64,000 nucleotides of DNA from Gnetum montanum (lineage: Eukaryota > Streptophyta > Gnetopsida > Gnetales > Gnetaceae), in contig MNCI01029688.1 of NCBI GenBank assembly GCA_015680685.1, positions 328,900-392,899 on the forward strand, written 5' to 3'. Within the stretch, counting starts at the first letter, position 1. Each line of letters begins with the position of its first letter. The notes beneath the pieces are model-generated. The model saw nothing but the letters and a program-made list of their open reading frames with translations, was not told the DNA's origin and ran no database searches. Shown here piece after piece: positions 11,290 to 21,981 of the stretch. The translations under genes and the position numbers were made by a program.

Positions 11290-12415
11290 GGTCTAGTATG
11301 ATGGTATGTCTATGACATAGATAAACTTCAAGTCCTCCAGGACACACACAAAGCCCTTATGGGGGCCACTATGTTGATAGGAGGACAACCATTATCATCC
11401 TCATAGTAGGATATTATTGGCCCACAATCTTCCAAGATGGCCATCACTTCTTCCATTCTTGTGATAGGTGCCAATGTGATGTAGGGATGAACACATGTAT
11501 GGAAGGGACTCAACAATTAATCCAACCACTAGAGCCTTTTGATCTTTGGGGGATTGAGTTTATGGGATCCATCAACCCCATGTCAAATGAAAAGGCCTAC
11601 ATCATTGTGGCTATTGACTACTATACTAAATGGGCTGAAGCTACTATCATCACCAAATGTTCATCCTATATGGCAACATAGTTTGTACAAAAAAATGTTA
11701 TCAAAAAATTTTGTATGCCACAAAGACTAATTTCTTTTAATATTACACACTTTACATGTGTCACTTTTTGAAGGCTCATGTAATGCTTGGGGCTTAAACA
11801 TAAACTAACAACTCTTTACCACCCCCAAGTTAATAGCTAAGCCAAGGTTACTAATAAGAAAATTACCAAAATACTAACATGAAAAATTAGTAAATATAGG
11901 AAGGACTAGAGAAAAAAACTTAACAATGCTCTTTGGGCTTATTATTCAATGTAGAAACTTCCTATTGGGTATTATACCTATGAGCTTGTGTACAGAAAAC
12001 TTCCAACACTTTCCATCCAAGTTGAGCTTCATACACTTTCAACATCCTATCACCTTAACCTGGAATTAAGTTTAGCATAAAGAGAAATACTGATGAATCT
12101 CAACACACTATACAAGAATAGATTAGTGGCCCTATCATCAAATAAAGTGCACAAGGCACATAATAAAGAACTTCATGAACTTAAAATTTGAAAGGTAAAG
12201 TTTCAGCCAAAATATAAGATGCTCTACTATAACCCCATACATGTGCCTCAATAAATAAATTGTCAAACATTATGGAAGGGTCCTTACATTATATACGAAA
12301 CCTTTCTATCTAGGCCCATGATGATATATCATCTTGATACCCCAAGTAAAATATTTTTGGTCAACATCAAACAACTCAAGCATTTTCTCAAAACAAAAAC
12401 AATGAATTGAATAAA
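11290..12415 (+). pseudogene. Element A2: integrase, catalytically dead
   Basis: The zinc-binding HHCC region is recognisable from 11330 (THKALMGATM... with RYYWP and a C-x2-C pair near 11470). The catalytic core starts DLWGIEFMGSI, where the first catalytic Asp is Glu. It continues YIIVAIDYYTKWAEA. The second Asp region reads ISFNITHFT, so the D of SDNGTHF is lost. The C-terminal GPY-like region (WKGPYIIYETFL) lies at 12270-12310, and pol ends near 12400. The sequence from 11740 on is shifted in frame. Confidence 0.85.
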
Positions 12416-13944
12416 AGCCTTAGCTGATGGACATGCACGTTCACTCCTTTGGATCTCCTCCTTCCAACTTAGTCATGGGGGAAATATCTATCCATGCTAA
12501 TACTATAACGGTGGCTCCTCAATTTCTAAGTTTTTTTTTACATCATTTTTCATACGTTTTTCATTTTCTTGAATATTTTACAATTTTTTTATATATTTTT
12601 CTTATTTTTATTTTTCTTACATGTTTTCCTTTTATTTATTGTCATCAGGACTTTGGTGTCAAATATAGTTACTAACTAATGGTGGTTTTTAACTTGCATT
12701 ATTTACTTGATTACTTAGATTTCATCTTAAGGATTTTTATGTTAATTAATGGAACATTGATTCTTTTCATGATATCAAGTAGTGAGTTCATATCATCCAC
12801 CATTCCACACAACTCTATGGTGTTTCCTCATTTTGAAAATATGAGGTCCTTTCTTAATAACATCTTACAATGAATTTGTGACCTTGGTACTTTTCAAACT
12901 TGGGATAAATTAAGTGGATGAACAATGGTATGGCTTGAAGGGGATTTGTCACCTTTTACACCTAGCTACCATCTAGGGTTGCATGAGTATTTCCATCGAT
13001 TCCTCACCATTCCTACATTGACCAATAAATAAGAAGTAATGTCTTTGCATGGCGTGGTTCTCATTGAAATAAAACAACAATGGGAATTCAAAACATACTC
13101 CTTAGACAAAATAATGGGCTATAACTAGATATGAGCCTAGAAAGACATGTTACACATGCCTAAAGTCACCCTTGTAACTAAGGTTCTTTTCACTACCTAC
13201 TTCTCGTTTCTTCTTTCTTTGGAATGGTGAGTGGTTTTTGGGGATGTTTTTATTCCTTGGGAAGTAGAATGGTCTAAATGTGCCAATGCGAAGTCACTGG
13301 AAGTGGATGATCTTGATTATAACTAAGAATGGAAGCTATAAAGTCATACTAATCACATCCTCCATAAGGAACTTCATGTGACCAAAATGTGGGACTCTGT
13401 TTCAGACTCTCTCTCTCTCTCTCTCTCTCTCTCNNNNNNNNNNNNNNCTCTCTCTCTCTTATCCACCTATTCTTTCCATGTACCACCTCACTGCCTTTTC
13501 TCATGATTGTATCAATGGGTTCATTTTGAGACAATCTTAGTTCTTTGATGGTTTCTCTAGTTATTCAATTTTTAATAATCCATAATCATTAATAATCCTT
13601 GGGGTCCACAAACTCCTTGTTTTGAGAACATGCAAGGGCATAAAGGGCATAAGCTTGCTATGGGGAGGACCCACTTACATACTCCTTAGCTAGGATGGCT
13701 AACTTCCTTATCACTTTGGCATTTTTCTTTCAAAACTTTTTTTTTCCACCTTGGTGCATCTAGTTTTTGCACTCCTTGGTAATTAATGTCATACTAAATC
13801 TTATTTCTACACATATTCCTAAGCCTTCTTCAAGCATTTGTCCTTCTTCTAGGCTTTTTTAGCTTCTCTGACTTCCTCTAGATTCCAAGTTCATAAAAAA
13901 ACTCCTTTTCCTTAGTTTTTGTAGTGTGAAAATTTTGGTTTTTG
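12416..13944 (+). other. Element A2: non-coding spacer between pol and internal module
   Basis: Starts with the TGGACATGCAC motif and then a T-rich block (12520-12640). A TGATGGTGGT motif and the CT microsatellite at 13407-13459 follow. The whole aligns with 40336-41815 of A3. No conserved reading frame is seen. Confidence 0.65.
13407..13459. repeat. (CT)n microsatellite containing a 14-base assembly gap
   Basis: CT dinucleotides run 13407-13433 and 13448-13459, separated by N at 13434-13447. The A3 copy has a much shorter CT tract at the same place (41323-41339), so the tract predates the split of these copies and its true length here is unknown. Confidence 0.97.
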
Positions 13945-14040
13945 GTTGTGTCAACTAATCCCCATCAATGCAGTCTGATGCATCAACACATCCTCATCGA
14001 CACATTTCCTTTGACACATCCCAAAAATAGTATAACTATG
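13945..14040 (+). promoter_or_regulatory. Element A2: internal promoter-like module upstream of aORF
   Basis: A cluster of CATCAATGCA, GATGCATCAACACAT and CATCGACACAT motifs is followed by AAAAATAGTATAACTATGC (weak TATA at 14031). The same motifs occur in family A U3 regions: CATCAATGCA at 13963 and in the LTR at 17551, and the 12-mer GCATCAACACAT at 13980 and in the LTR at 55999. The A3 homolog has TATAAG (41878) and the A4 homolog TATAAATA (52669). I infer an internal promoter for the aORF; transcription is not shown. Confidence 0.5.
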
Positions 14041-14185
14041 CAATGAAAATTGGAAAAATTTTCGCATTTACCTCATAATGCTAAGGGAGTTTTTGGAATT
14101 TTTAGACGCTAGAGCCTTCCTAAGCCCATAAATTTCTAATTAATTATTTCAATCAACTCGTTCTTTGACCCTTCATCTATTGAAG

Positions 14186-14477
14186 GTAAGCTTTACATTG
14201 TGGGGGCCACAAATCTATGGTTTTTGATGAAGCCTTTTTCAGAATTTTTGTAGCTCCCATATAGTTTAACAAATAAAATAATATTAAACATCACTAATCC
14301 ACCTAAGCTAAACCTCTCCAATGAACTTCAATAGCTATTAGAATAAAATAATACTAAAATAATCAATTTGACATGATCACAAATTAGCCTAAGTGTAACT
14401 AGCCAAATGGGACAAGGTATCAAAGTATTATAAGTTACACATACAATGCTAATCCTTGGCTATGTTTTTGATCATAA
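14186..14477 (+). other. Element A2: putative 5'UTR intron before aORF
   Basis: A donor-like GAAG|GTAAGC at 14186 (A3: GAAG|GTGAGC at 42032) is followed by about 290 AT-rich bases ending just before the aORF ATG. In A4, B and B2 the base before the ATG completes TGTGATTRTAG, a good acceptor. In A2 the last bases read CATAA, so the acceptor is mutated. Splicing is inferred only from these conserved ends. Confidence 0.4.
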
Positions 14478-17295
14478 ATGGTAGCAAAGAGATTGTAGGA
14501 AGAAGGACCATCCCAACAATGGGAGAAGTGGCTAGGAGGGGGAAGGGGCTAGCAACCATAATAGCCCCAAGAAAGAGAAGTAGAAACACATGCCATGGGA
14601 CCTCTTTGGAAGGAGCCTAAAGTGGAATTTGTTTGTTAGATTCCCATCACAAAAACATGATATTCTAAAAGAGATGAGGTGCTAAGGCCTAGACCAGATC
14701 CATAGCTCACCTTAACCAAGACCTACCTAAAATAATTCATTTTAAGGAGGTCCAAAGTGAAATTCTCTAGGAACTTAACTTTGGTTCCTTCTTAGACCTG
14801 GTACCAAAAGAGGTGAAGACACAACTACAAGGATCTCCCTTGTGGCCCATCCTCACTTCCAATGGGGAGTGGTACATGGAAGAGACTTACCTCTTCTAGA
14901 ATAATTAACAAGTAGATGTGACTATAAAGATTAAGGACATAAAAATGTCCTACTCAGTTGAGGATATTGTAGAGGCCCTCAGGTTACTTGAATCTAGGGT
15001 AACTTTGGTGGAAATTCCTACATAAGTAGACCCCAACATCAAAAAAGAATGGGTACAATGATGTTATGGAGTGGACCGTAAGGATTACGGTGCACTCACC
15101 AAGGTAGAGAAGGCCTACTTCAAGATCATAGACTACCACCTAAATATAACAGTGAGGCCAAGCAAGATCACTATCTTTTCTACCCATGCATGTGCAACTC
15201 TAAGCATAAAATTCCTTGTTAAGATCCTTCAACTAATATTCTTTAAAATTGAAAAATAATTCAAAGAGAATGAGTGAGGAAGGAAGATACTTTCCTTTCC
15301 TTACCTAACTTGAAAACTTTTCAAAAGAGAAGGAATAGCTTGTTATGCTAATGACACTTCATCATGCTCCTGCCACATCTTAGCAAGAGATGATGAAAGA
15401 TAAGGTTCCCACCAAGCTACTTGAAGAGGAGGGACCACCACTAACACCACCTACTGAAGAAACAACATTGAAGGATCATGCAGCAATTGAGCATATGAGG
15501 AAGCTCCATGAGCAATTCTTGCAGCAATAATAGGAAGGAAAAAGTGTTGGAGAGACCTCAATCTACCCACCAACGTTGAGTCACCTTAACAAAGTATCAT
15601 TGTTTTTGACACAAAGGATGTAGTTGTCTATGAGATCTAATCCAAGTGCCCAAGAAGTGATGGTGTTCATGCCTAGACAATAGTAATTCCTATAAATCTC
15701 TAGGAATGCCACCACTTTTTTGATGCATCTAGAGAAGGGTGAAGGGGTAACTATCCTAGTGATGAAACACCATAGATAGGAAACAATGATGGAGGTGATG
15801 GCTGACAAAGTTGCAAAGGCCTTGAAAGATCCTATTGCCACCATGTCAAACATTGTTATACTCAAGGATGTGCAGGCATGCATAGGAGCCAAAAGTAGGA
15901 GGCTAAGTGTAGCCCAACATGAGGAGGTGTTGGATCAACAAGTGAGGACTGGGAAACCCCTTCTAGAGATCTTTGATCTTCCAAACTAAATCACAACCAC
16001 CCTGTTAGATTTATTAGAGACCAAGGGAAAGCTCATCATTACAAACATCCAACTTAAGATATCATGATAAAAAATCAATGGTTGCATACCGAAGTTGTGG
16101 AATTGAGAGCTTGCTTGGTAGATCCTACCATTCTCAGCCAAGTTATTACATGGGATGAAGTTTTCTTACAACTTCAAAATAAACTAAAAGAGGCTAAGAA
16201 TGTGAAGGAGATGGTAGCCTTTGATGCATCTTTATTAGAGGTTTTAACCTTCAACATCAATAAGGACTTGTCGCAAATTCTCAAGGAGAATCTAACTCTA
16301 ACCAAAAACATTCACTACCTACATAATGTCAAAGAATAAAAGGACCACATGTCTGAGTTCATGAGACCACAATAGGAGCAACTTCCCAAGGTGAACATGG
16401 ATATGAGGAGGTTGGCAACCAAAAACCACAATTTCTCAATGGAGAAACTTCATGCACTTCATCAAAAAATGACCATTGAGGTAGCCACATGGAAGAATGA
16501 ATCCCTTAAATTTGAACAAATGAATAATCATTACAGGGACTAAGTTGGAATCCTTGAGGAGGTAAATGAAAAATAAATTCAGCTTGTAAAGGTAAAGATG
16601 AATAAGATCCTCCAACAAAGAGGTGATGTATGGAAACCAATCTTTGATGGATTGAATATCTGCAACAAAGCAGAGATCCACCTAAAGAAGTTGAAAATTG
16701 AGAAGATGATAGAATATATGGAGATTCCTAGCCTCCGTTATGAAAACTTGGCAAAGTTGCTTGCTAGAAGGTCGTCGTCAGAGTTAGAAAATTAGGTAGC
16801 CAGCTCGTACCTCATTTATGAGGCCAAGTTCAGGCATAAAAAAGACACAAAGTAGAAGCTAGAAATAACTAATGCAAAGCTTGAATTTCTTAGGAGTTGA
16901 TTTATAGTGCAACAATTAGTTGCTAAGAGCCTAGCCAAAAGGATGAATGACTACCATGAGCTACAAAACCTTGTCAAGATGTGCAATGTTGAACATAAAA
17001 AACTTGTAGCCTAATTTGTCAATGTTAAAGAATTGTTCTCAATAATGCCCTACCTAGTGGACATCCTCATACCAGCCCACATTGGTAATGTCATGTGGAC
17101 TATGTATGATCCATGAAGTAAGGATGAGAAGATGAAGGCATTGCTAGATGTCTTTCACCTTCTACCTCAAGCAGCAGCTATAACAGAATAGCTGCAACCA
17201 CCCCCTTAGCCTTAACAACCACCACCATGAGCATTGGAGTCTTAAAAAAGGTCCTTCAACACTCCAAGAGCCTTCACCTTATAGCACTATTTGAT
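14478..17295 (+). pseudogene. Element A2: additional ORF (aORF), decayed
   Basis: The start ATG is at 14478, in the position shared with A3, A4, B and B2. The N-terminal block (to about 15330) includes SPLWPILTS, MDRKDYGALTKVEKAYFKI, TVRPSKITIFSTHA and IKFLVKILQLIFFKIE. The middle (about 15350-16600) is Lys/Glu/Leu/Gln-rich with open runs at 15786-15989 and 16064-16339, a probable coiled coil. The C-terminal block starts GDVWKPIFDGLN (16622) and includes MEIPSLRYENLAKLL, AKRMNDYHELQNLVK and IPAHIGNVMWTMYDP near 17070-17110. A Pro/Gln-rich tail follows. The N-terminal block resembles, by eye, the Pfam putative plant transposon protein domain. Function unknown. Confidence 0.7.
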
Positions 17296-17508
17296 CTTTT
17301 CTTCACCTTTGGCCACCAAAGGATTCCAGCTATTCAATTTTCATTCAATTTTCTTTTACTAAACATCCACTTTTGTAATTTTTGTAATTCCATAAAAATG
17401 AGCACTTAGTATTAGTCTATTTATGATGTCATACCTTTCCAATTTTTTAAGAACCTCAATCCTACTTTTGTTCACTCAAGGACAAGTTTTTAGTCAATCA
17501 TGAGGGTA
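17296..17508 (+). other. Element A2: 3'UTR and polypurine tract
   Basis: Shares with the other copies a T-rich region, a TCATACCTTTCC block, CTCAAGGACAAGT and the tract CATGAGGGTA (17499-17508). The tract touches the next LTR, which is how it would prime plus-strand synthesis of A2. Confidence 0.75.
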
Positions 17509-18308
17509 TGATAAATTGTGTCATGGGTTATGTCGACGTATGGGTTGATTCATCAATGCAAATGCATTGAAGTAATGTCTATATATACCTATATAAATGC
17601 ACATAGCCATTGAATTTATGGTACCATTAAGTTAATAGAGTAGACAAGTTCTCACAATTTTATTCAGTTAGAGTTAGAATATTTTCTAAGTGCCTGCAAT
17701 AAGACTTCAAGGATTGTATAAACCCTTATTCAAACATTAATGTACTTGAACACTTTGATGTGTCGATAATAAAGATGAGATTCTTGGAACTCCTTGTAGT
17801 ATTTAGGAATAGTTTAATGTTTCCATTCATGCACTTTATCATTATGCACTTTATGTTCATGTTCATAGTTAGTTAATACAGTTAATAATTACACATAAGT
17901 ATAATTGCCTTGAAGATACCATTAACACTTGGTAATCCCAGTGGTGTTATCTCTTGGTTTTCCCAATAGCCTAACACTTGGTAATCCAATAGCATTCATA
18001 ATGAGTTTAGGATGTGCATAGAAGCTAGACCTAGATGCTTGTGTTAGGAGAATTAGATTTAGGCATTAGATACTTTGTTTTACACTTAGATTAAATCAAA
18101 TAAAGTATCAAAATGATGTGCCTTGGCTTACACTTAACCATACTCTTGCACTTACACGAGTGAAGCCAAGAAGACAATGATCATGTCTTTAAGTCAGTAC
18201 TTTGCCTATTATGCATTTAGAAGCTCAAGTCCATGGAATTTGACTGGATTGCTAGTGCAATGCTTGTGATTCATATGGTTGGGTGTGGAAACTACTTGTT
18301 GCTCATCA
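17509..18308 (+). mobile_element. LTR, family A, shared by A2 (3' end) and A3 (5' end)
   Basis: Begins TGATAAATTG directly after A2's polypurine tract and ends TTGCTCATCA directly before A3's primer-binding site. A TATA element (TATAAAT) is at 17592-17598. A CGATAATAAAGATGAGATTC segment and the final GATTCATATGGTTGGGTGTGG match other family A LTRs. One LTR therefore serves two head-to-tail internal regions. Confidence 0.92.
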
Positions 18309-18309
18309 T

Positions 18310-18327
18310 TGACACCATTGTCAGGGA
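18310..18327 (+). promoter_or_regulatory. Element A3: primer-binding site for tRNA-Asp (decayed)
   Basis: TGACACCATTGTCAGGGA begins one base after the LTR. Against the plant tRNA-Asp primer site TGGCGCCGTTGCCGGGGA all five differences are C-to-T or G-to-A, and all three CpG are lost. A leader with TGCTAATTATCTAGATTAG follows, shared with B and B2. Confidence 0.85.
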
Positions 18328-18440
18328 TGATGCTAATTATCTAGATTAGTTATATTATAAACAATCACTATAAAAGTATTAATGATTTATCTTTTTAAAA
18401 ATATTAATATTTTAAGTCACACACATTATTAATTAAAAAT

Positions 18441-19627
18441 ATGTCTCCTTCACATAGAACTGATAACCCATCACATGATGAAAAAACTAGTAGGAAAAAT
18501 GGTAAGATCTATATTGAAGAGAATTTAAGTGAATTACTAAAAATAGGGATCTCATATGCTCATTTAGACCCTTACTACATTCAAAGAATACATTCAATTG
18601 ATGAAGACAACCCTAGAGAAGATGAAATAAGTCTTAGAACAAGGAGGGCCTCAGGGCCTAGGGCCTTCTCTAAACCTATAAAAGATGAAACAAGGGATCA
18701 TAGGGAGGCATATAAAAGCGATGGCAATTCTCCCAGGTCACCATCTTCCTCTTCCTCTTCAACATCTAGCTCTAATGAAGATGAACGTAGATATAGAGAT
18801 AGAGATATGCTAAAGTATCAAGATGAAGATAGAAATAGAATGCAAAGGCAAGATGAAAGAAATCAAACTAAGCATAGAAAAGATCATCACTATCAAAAAA
18901 ATAGAAATAGAGATTATCACCATGACATGTCTAATAAAGATGAACCCTTGTTGGCTACTAGGAGCATGATACAAATTAGGGAGCTAGTTCAAATACCTCA
19001 TAGGCATCAAAGGGAAAGCTACATCAAATGGCTTGATATGAATAACATACCTAAATTTAAGGGAGACTATAATCTGATCCCCTACATCATTTACAAGACT
19101 TTCATGATGCATGTGCCTTACAAAACATTGAAAATAGGTGGAAAAAGCTCAAACTCTTTCCTAAGACACTAATAGAAGAAGCTAAAAGTTGGTATAGATC
19201 ATTGGAACTAGATTCAATCTACCAGTGGTCCACAATGCTTAACTTGTTCAATGACAAGTACTAAACATACTCTAGATTATCAAATTTGAGGAGGCAAATC
19301 TAGGAGTGGAAACAAGGCACCCATGAGTCCTTGGATGCAACTATGGGTAAGTATTACTCTTTATTGCACTGATGCCTAGGCAATGGATACTCTTATCAAG
19401 ATCAGCTACACCATATCATAGATGGGCTTAGAATTGAAACAAGGAGAACCCTTGGGGTCTATGCCCAAGGGAAACTTTTTGACCTAAGGATCCATTAGAT
19501 TCAAAGTCTCGTTGAGCAAGTAGCCAGAAAGGAAGGAGAGCTTAAAAATGAGAAATTATAGAAGAATACAACAGGGATCCCTTCATCCATAAGAGGGAGG
19601 TCTATTTTTGTGAAAATGAGAAGGATG
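18441..19627 (+). pseudogene. Element A3: gag, N-terminal and core part
   Basis: Starts at ATG 18441, about 110 bases after the primer site, and stays open for 243 codons. The first 200 residues are hydrophilic: a Ser run near residue 95, then an R/D/E/Q/N-rich region. The matrix-like core follows (NKDEPLLATRSMIQI, PHRHQRESYIKWLDMNNIP, LKLFPKTLIEEAKSWY) with a frameshift at about 19070. The core aligns with A2 from 7205. It is interrupted at 19620-19627; the matching downstream part resumes at 30121. This is the only copy of family A here that keeps the Gag N terminus. Confidence 0.82.
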
Positions 19628-21020
19628 TTGTTGGTGACCATTTGGGACCAAACTGCCAATGAGCTTCTTTGAATAGGGTTTAGATGCTTGCTAGTCTTTG
19701 GAAACACCAAGGCCCAGATACCTCCAAATACCTCAATAGCTATAAAACATACTAAATGTGAGCATGTGTTTATTTTTGTGAATGTTGAAATGGTTGGGTT
19801 GTGTATGAAACTATAATTGGCTATCATCAAAGAGATTCAACTACCTTTGTCAAATAATGTGAGTTGTTAGAGATTCCTATTTTGTCAAGTCACTTAGTTT
19901 ATACAATCCTTATAATATCTACTTGTAACAAATAAAATTTTGAAAAAAAATTTGAGAACAATTTTTTCAATCTACTCCTAATTTCCCCCAATCTACTCCT
20001 AATTTCCCCAAGAGAGAGTTCCACAAGAAAACTAGAAATAGAGTGAGATTCACTAGACTTATAAAGAGAACAAAAAGTATATTTTTGTGAAGCCTCAAAT
20101 ATTTAAGCAAGATTAATTTATACAAGTAAAAAATTCATAATAAAGCTATTTCTAATTCAATAACTATGAATTTTCTAAACTTTTTGGGCTCAACAAGCAA
20201 TTTCATAAAAACAATCCTATTATACTTCCAAAAATCATTATGTAAACCACAAAGTACGAGTCTCTATTTTGGCTAGTTAATAGTTGTCAAAGATTACATA
20301 AAATAAATCTTTCAAAAAATTTGACAATTTTTTCATTGAAATACCAAGGTAATAAAATTTAAGAAATAAAGAAGCTATTTTTGTCCCATCAAAGTATCAA
20401 ATATTTTGCTGTATCCTCTATGCTCAAATAGGTGATCTTGTGAAAATATTACTATTAAATTGCTCTTGAGGCTTTTCAACAACATAATCTTTTCTATGGA
20501 AAATATTAATAGAAGTCTAATAATGTGCAAAATAAAGCTATAAAAGCAACTTAGAAAAAATTCCAAAATGAAATGCCAAGCACAATACTATCTAGACCAT
20601 TAGATAAGAAACTAAAATAAAATAGGAAGAAATGAACTCATAAGATTAAAAGAAAGAGGCTAATATGATGTGTTTAACAAGCCATGCTTTTACAATCTCT
20701 AAGTTCCTTTCCAAATCTTCCTCCTCCTCATTCTACCTGTGAAGCCTTTTTTATAGTAGCTTTGGGTAGTTACTAGTAATCATGAAAAGTTGAGGTGGGT
20801 TACAAATATCTAGGGGATTAATTGATAACCACCCTTGGAAGTTATAACTTCCATATAAATTATGATAAATTTGAAAAATATATGTCATAGTTAGCAAGTG
20901 TCTTCTTATAATGAAAAGCTAAAAATATCATGGATTTTTTAGTTGTAATCATCATAGGAAGTTACAACTTTTATAGAAATAAAAGGAATCATAACCAAAG
21001 GTCTTCTTCATATAGTATGT
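19628..21020. mobile_element. Left part of block X inserted in A3 gag
   Basis: A3 gag homology stops at about 19620 and resumes at 30121; everything between is inserted. GATG occurs at both edges (19624-19627 and 30121-30124) and could be a target duplication. Contents here: an unrecognised 19628-19900 stretch, a 21-bp duplication (19968-20009), AT-rich sequence, and at 20640-20990 a segment like the window's first 420 bases with a minus-strand TATA box (about 20740). The class of X is not clear. Element B later inserted into it. Confidence 0.5.
19968..20009. repeat. Perfect 21-bp tandem duplication
   Basis: CAATCTACTCCTAATTTCCCC occurs at 19968-19988 in abridged view and again, identical and adjacent, at 19989-20009. 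Confidence 0.95.
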
Positions 21021-21841
21021 TGATGAGTCATGAATTGTTGGATGTGATATCGCACCCACGATAGCCTAGACATGATATTGGATACGCGATATCACGGTTT
21101 ATCTTCTCATCTATAAATAAGAGGTAGACGGATTTGGTTAGGGGGCTAGTTTTTAGTATTAAGGTAGGGACTTTTTGTCAATTTTTCATCTCAACCCTTT
21201 CTCCCAGTGCATGTTCGCAGTGTGATGATTGTAATTGTACAACATCCTTATTCGAGTGTGACATACTTGGACACACACATGACTGACAATAAAGATCGAG
21301 ATTACTTCATAATTAAAGCATCCACTTAGCTTAATTATTTAATTGTTATTGTTATTTCTTGCTTTCTTAGTTAATATCTCTCTACCCTTATCTCCTAGTA
21401 ATGCAGAATGAGTACGACTTAATCACGAGCATTTAAGTGTGACTACTTGGTAACCTAGTAGTGTACCTAGGCCATGCACTTGGTAATCCTAGTGGTAGTC
21501 ATGCATGAGGTCCAAGATGTGTATGGATAATTAAGGAACAGATGCTCATCGCACTTAGGTTAGTTTAGATTCTCTCTCATCCTCTCTCTCTCCTAGCTTA
21601 GTTGATATTATTTCCCATCATACCCAGGAGTAGCATTAGTGTAGGAACACATCATACATCTCACTCTGGAGTAAACCATACGTGACAAAGCTAATACTAG
21701 TCCAAGTGGAAAGACAATGGACTGTGATCTACGAGTAATTGTCTAGATACCACAACTAGTCTATCTATGGAATTCGACCGGATTCTACATGAAGCACTTG
21801 TATTCGTATGGTTGAGTTTAGAGGTACCTTCCCACTCATCA
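21021..21841 (+). repeat. Element B: 5' LTR
   Basis: Begins TGATGAGTCATG and ends CCCACTCATCA. U3 is short and packed with GATATC motifs: GTGATATCG at 21044 and GCGATATCAC at 21086. The TATA box TATAAATA is at 21112-21119. A GACAATAAAGATCGAGATTAC segment and GGTAACCTAGTAG repeats lie in the R/U5 part, matching B2 and the 3' LTR. Confidence 0.92.
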
Positions 21842-21842
21842 T

Positions 21843-21860
21843 TGGCATTGTTACCAGGGA
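21843..21860 (+). promoter_or_regulatory. Element B: primer-binding site for tRNA-Asp
   Basis: TGGCATTGTTACCAGGGA starts one base after the LTR. It differs from the tRNA-Asp site at five positions, all transitions, with the three CpG destroyed. It is followed by GTGCTAGTTATCTAGATTAG, as in B2. Confidence 0.85.
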
Positions 21861-21981
21861 CAGTGCTAGTTATCTAGATTAGTTATATCATACAAGGTCA
21901 CTATATAGGCTTAACGATATATCTTTTAGGAAGAAAAAATTAAAAAAATTCACATACAAATTCATACACAATTTCACAACC

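Noticed and set aside
13349-13534. Open frame with Arg-Glu repeats on the minus strand
   Set aside because: Pure product of the CT microsatellite and the N run.
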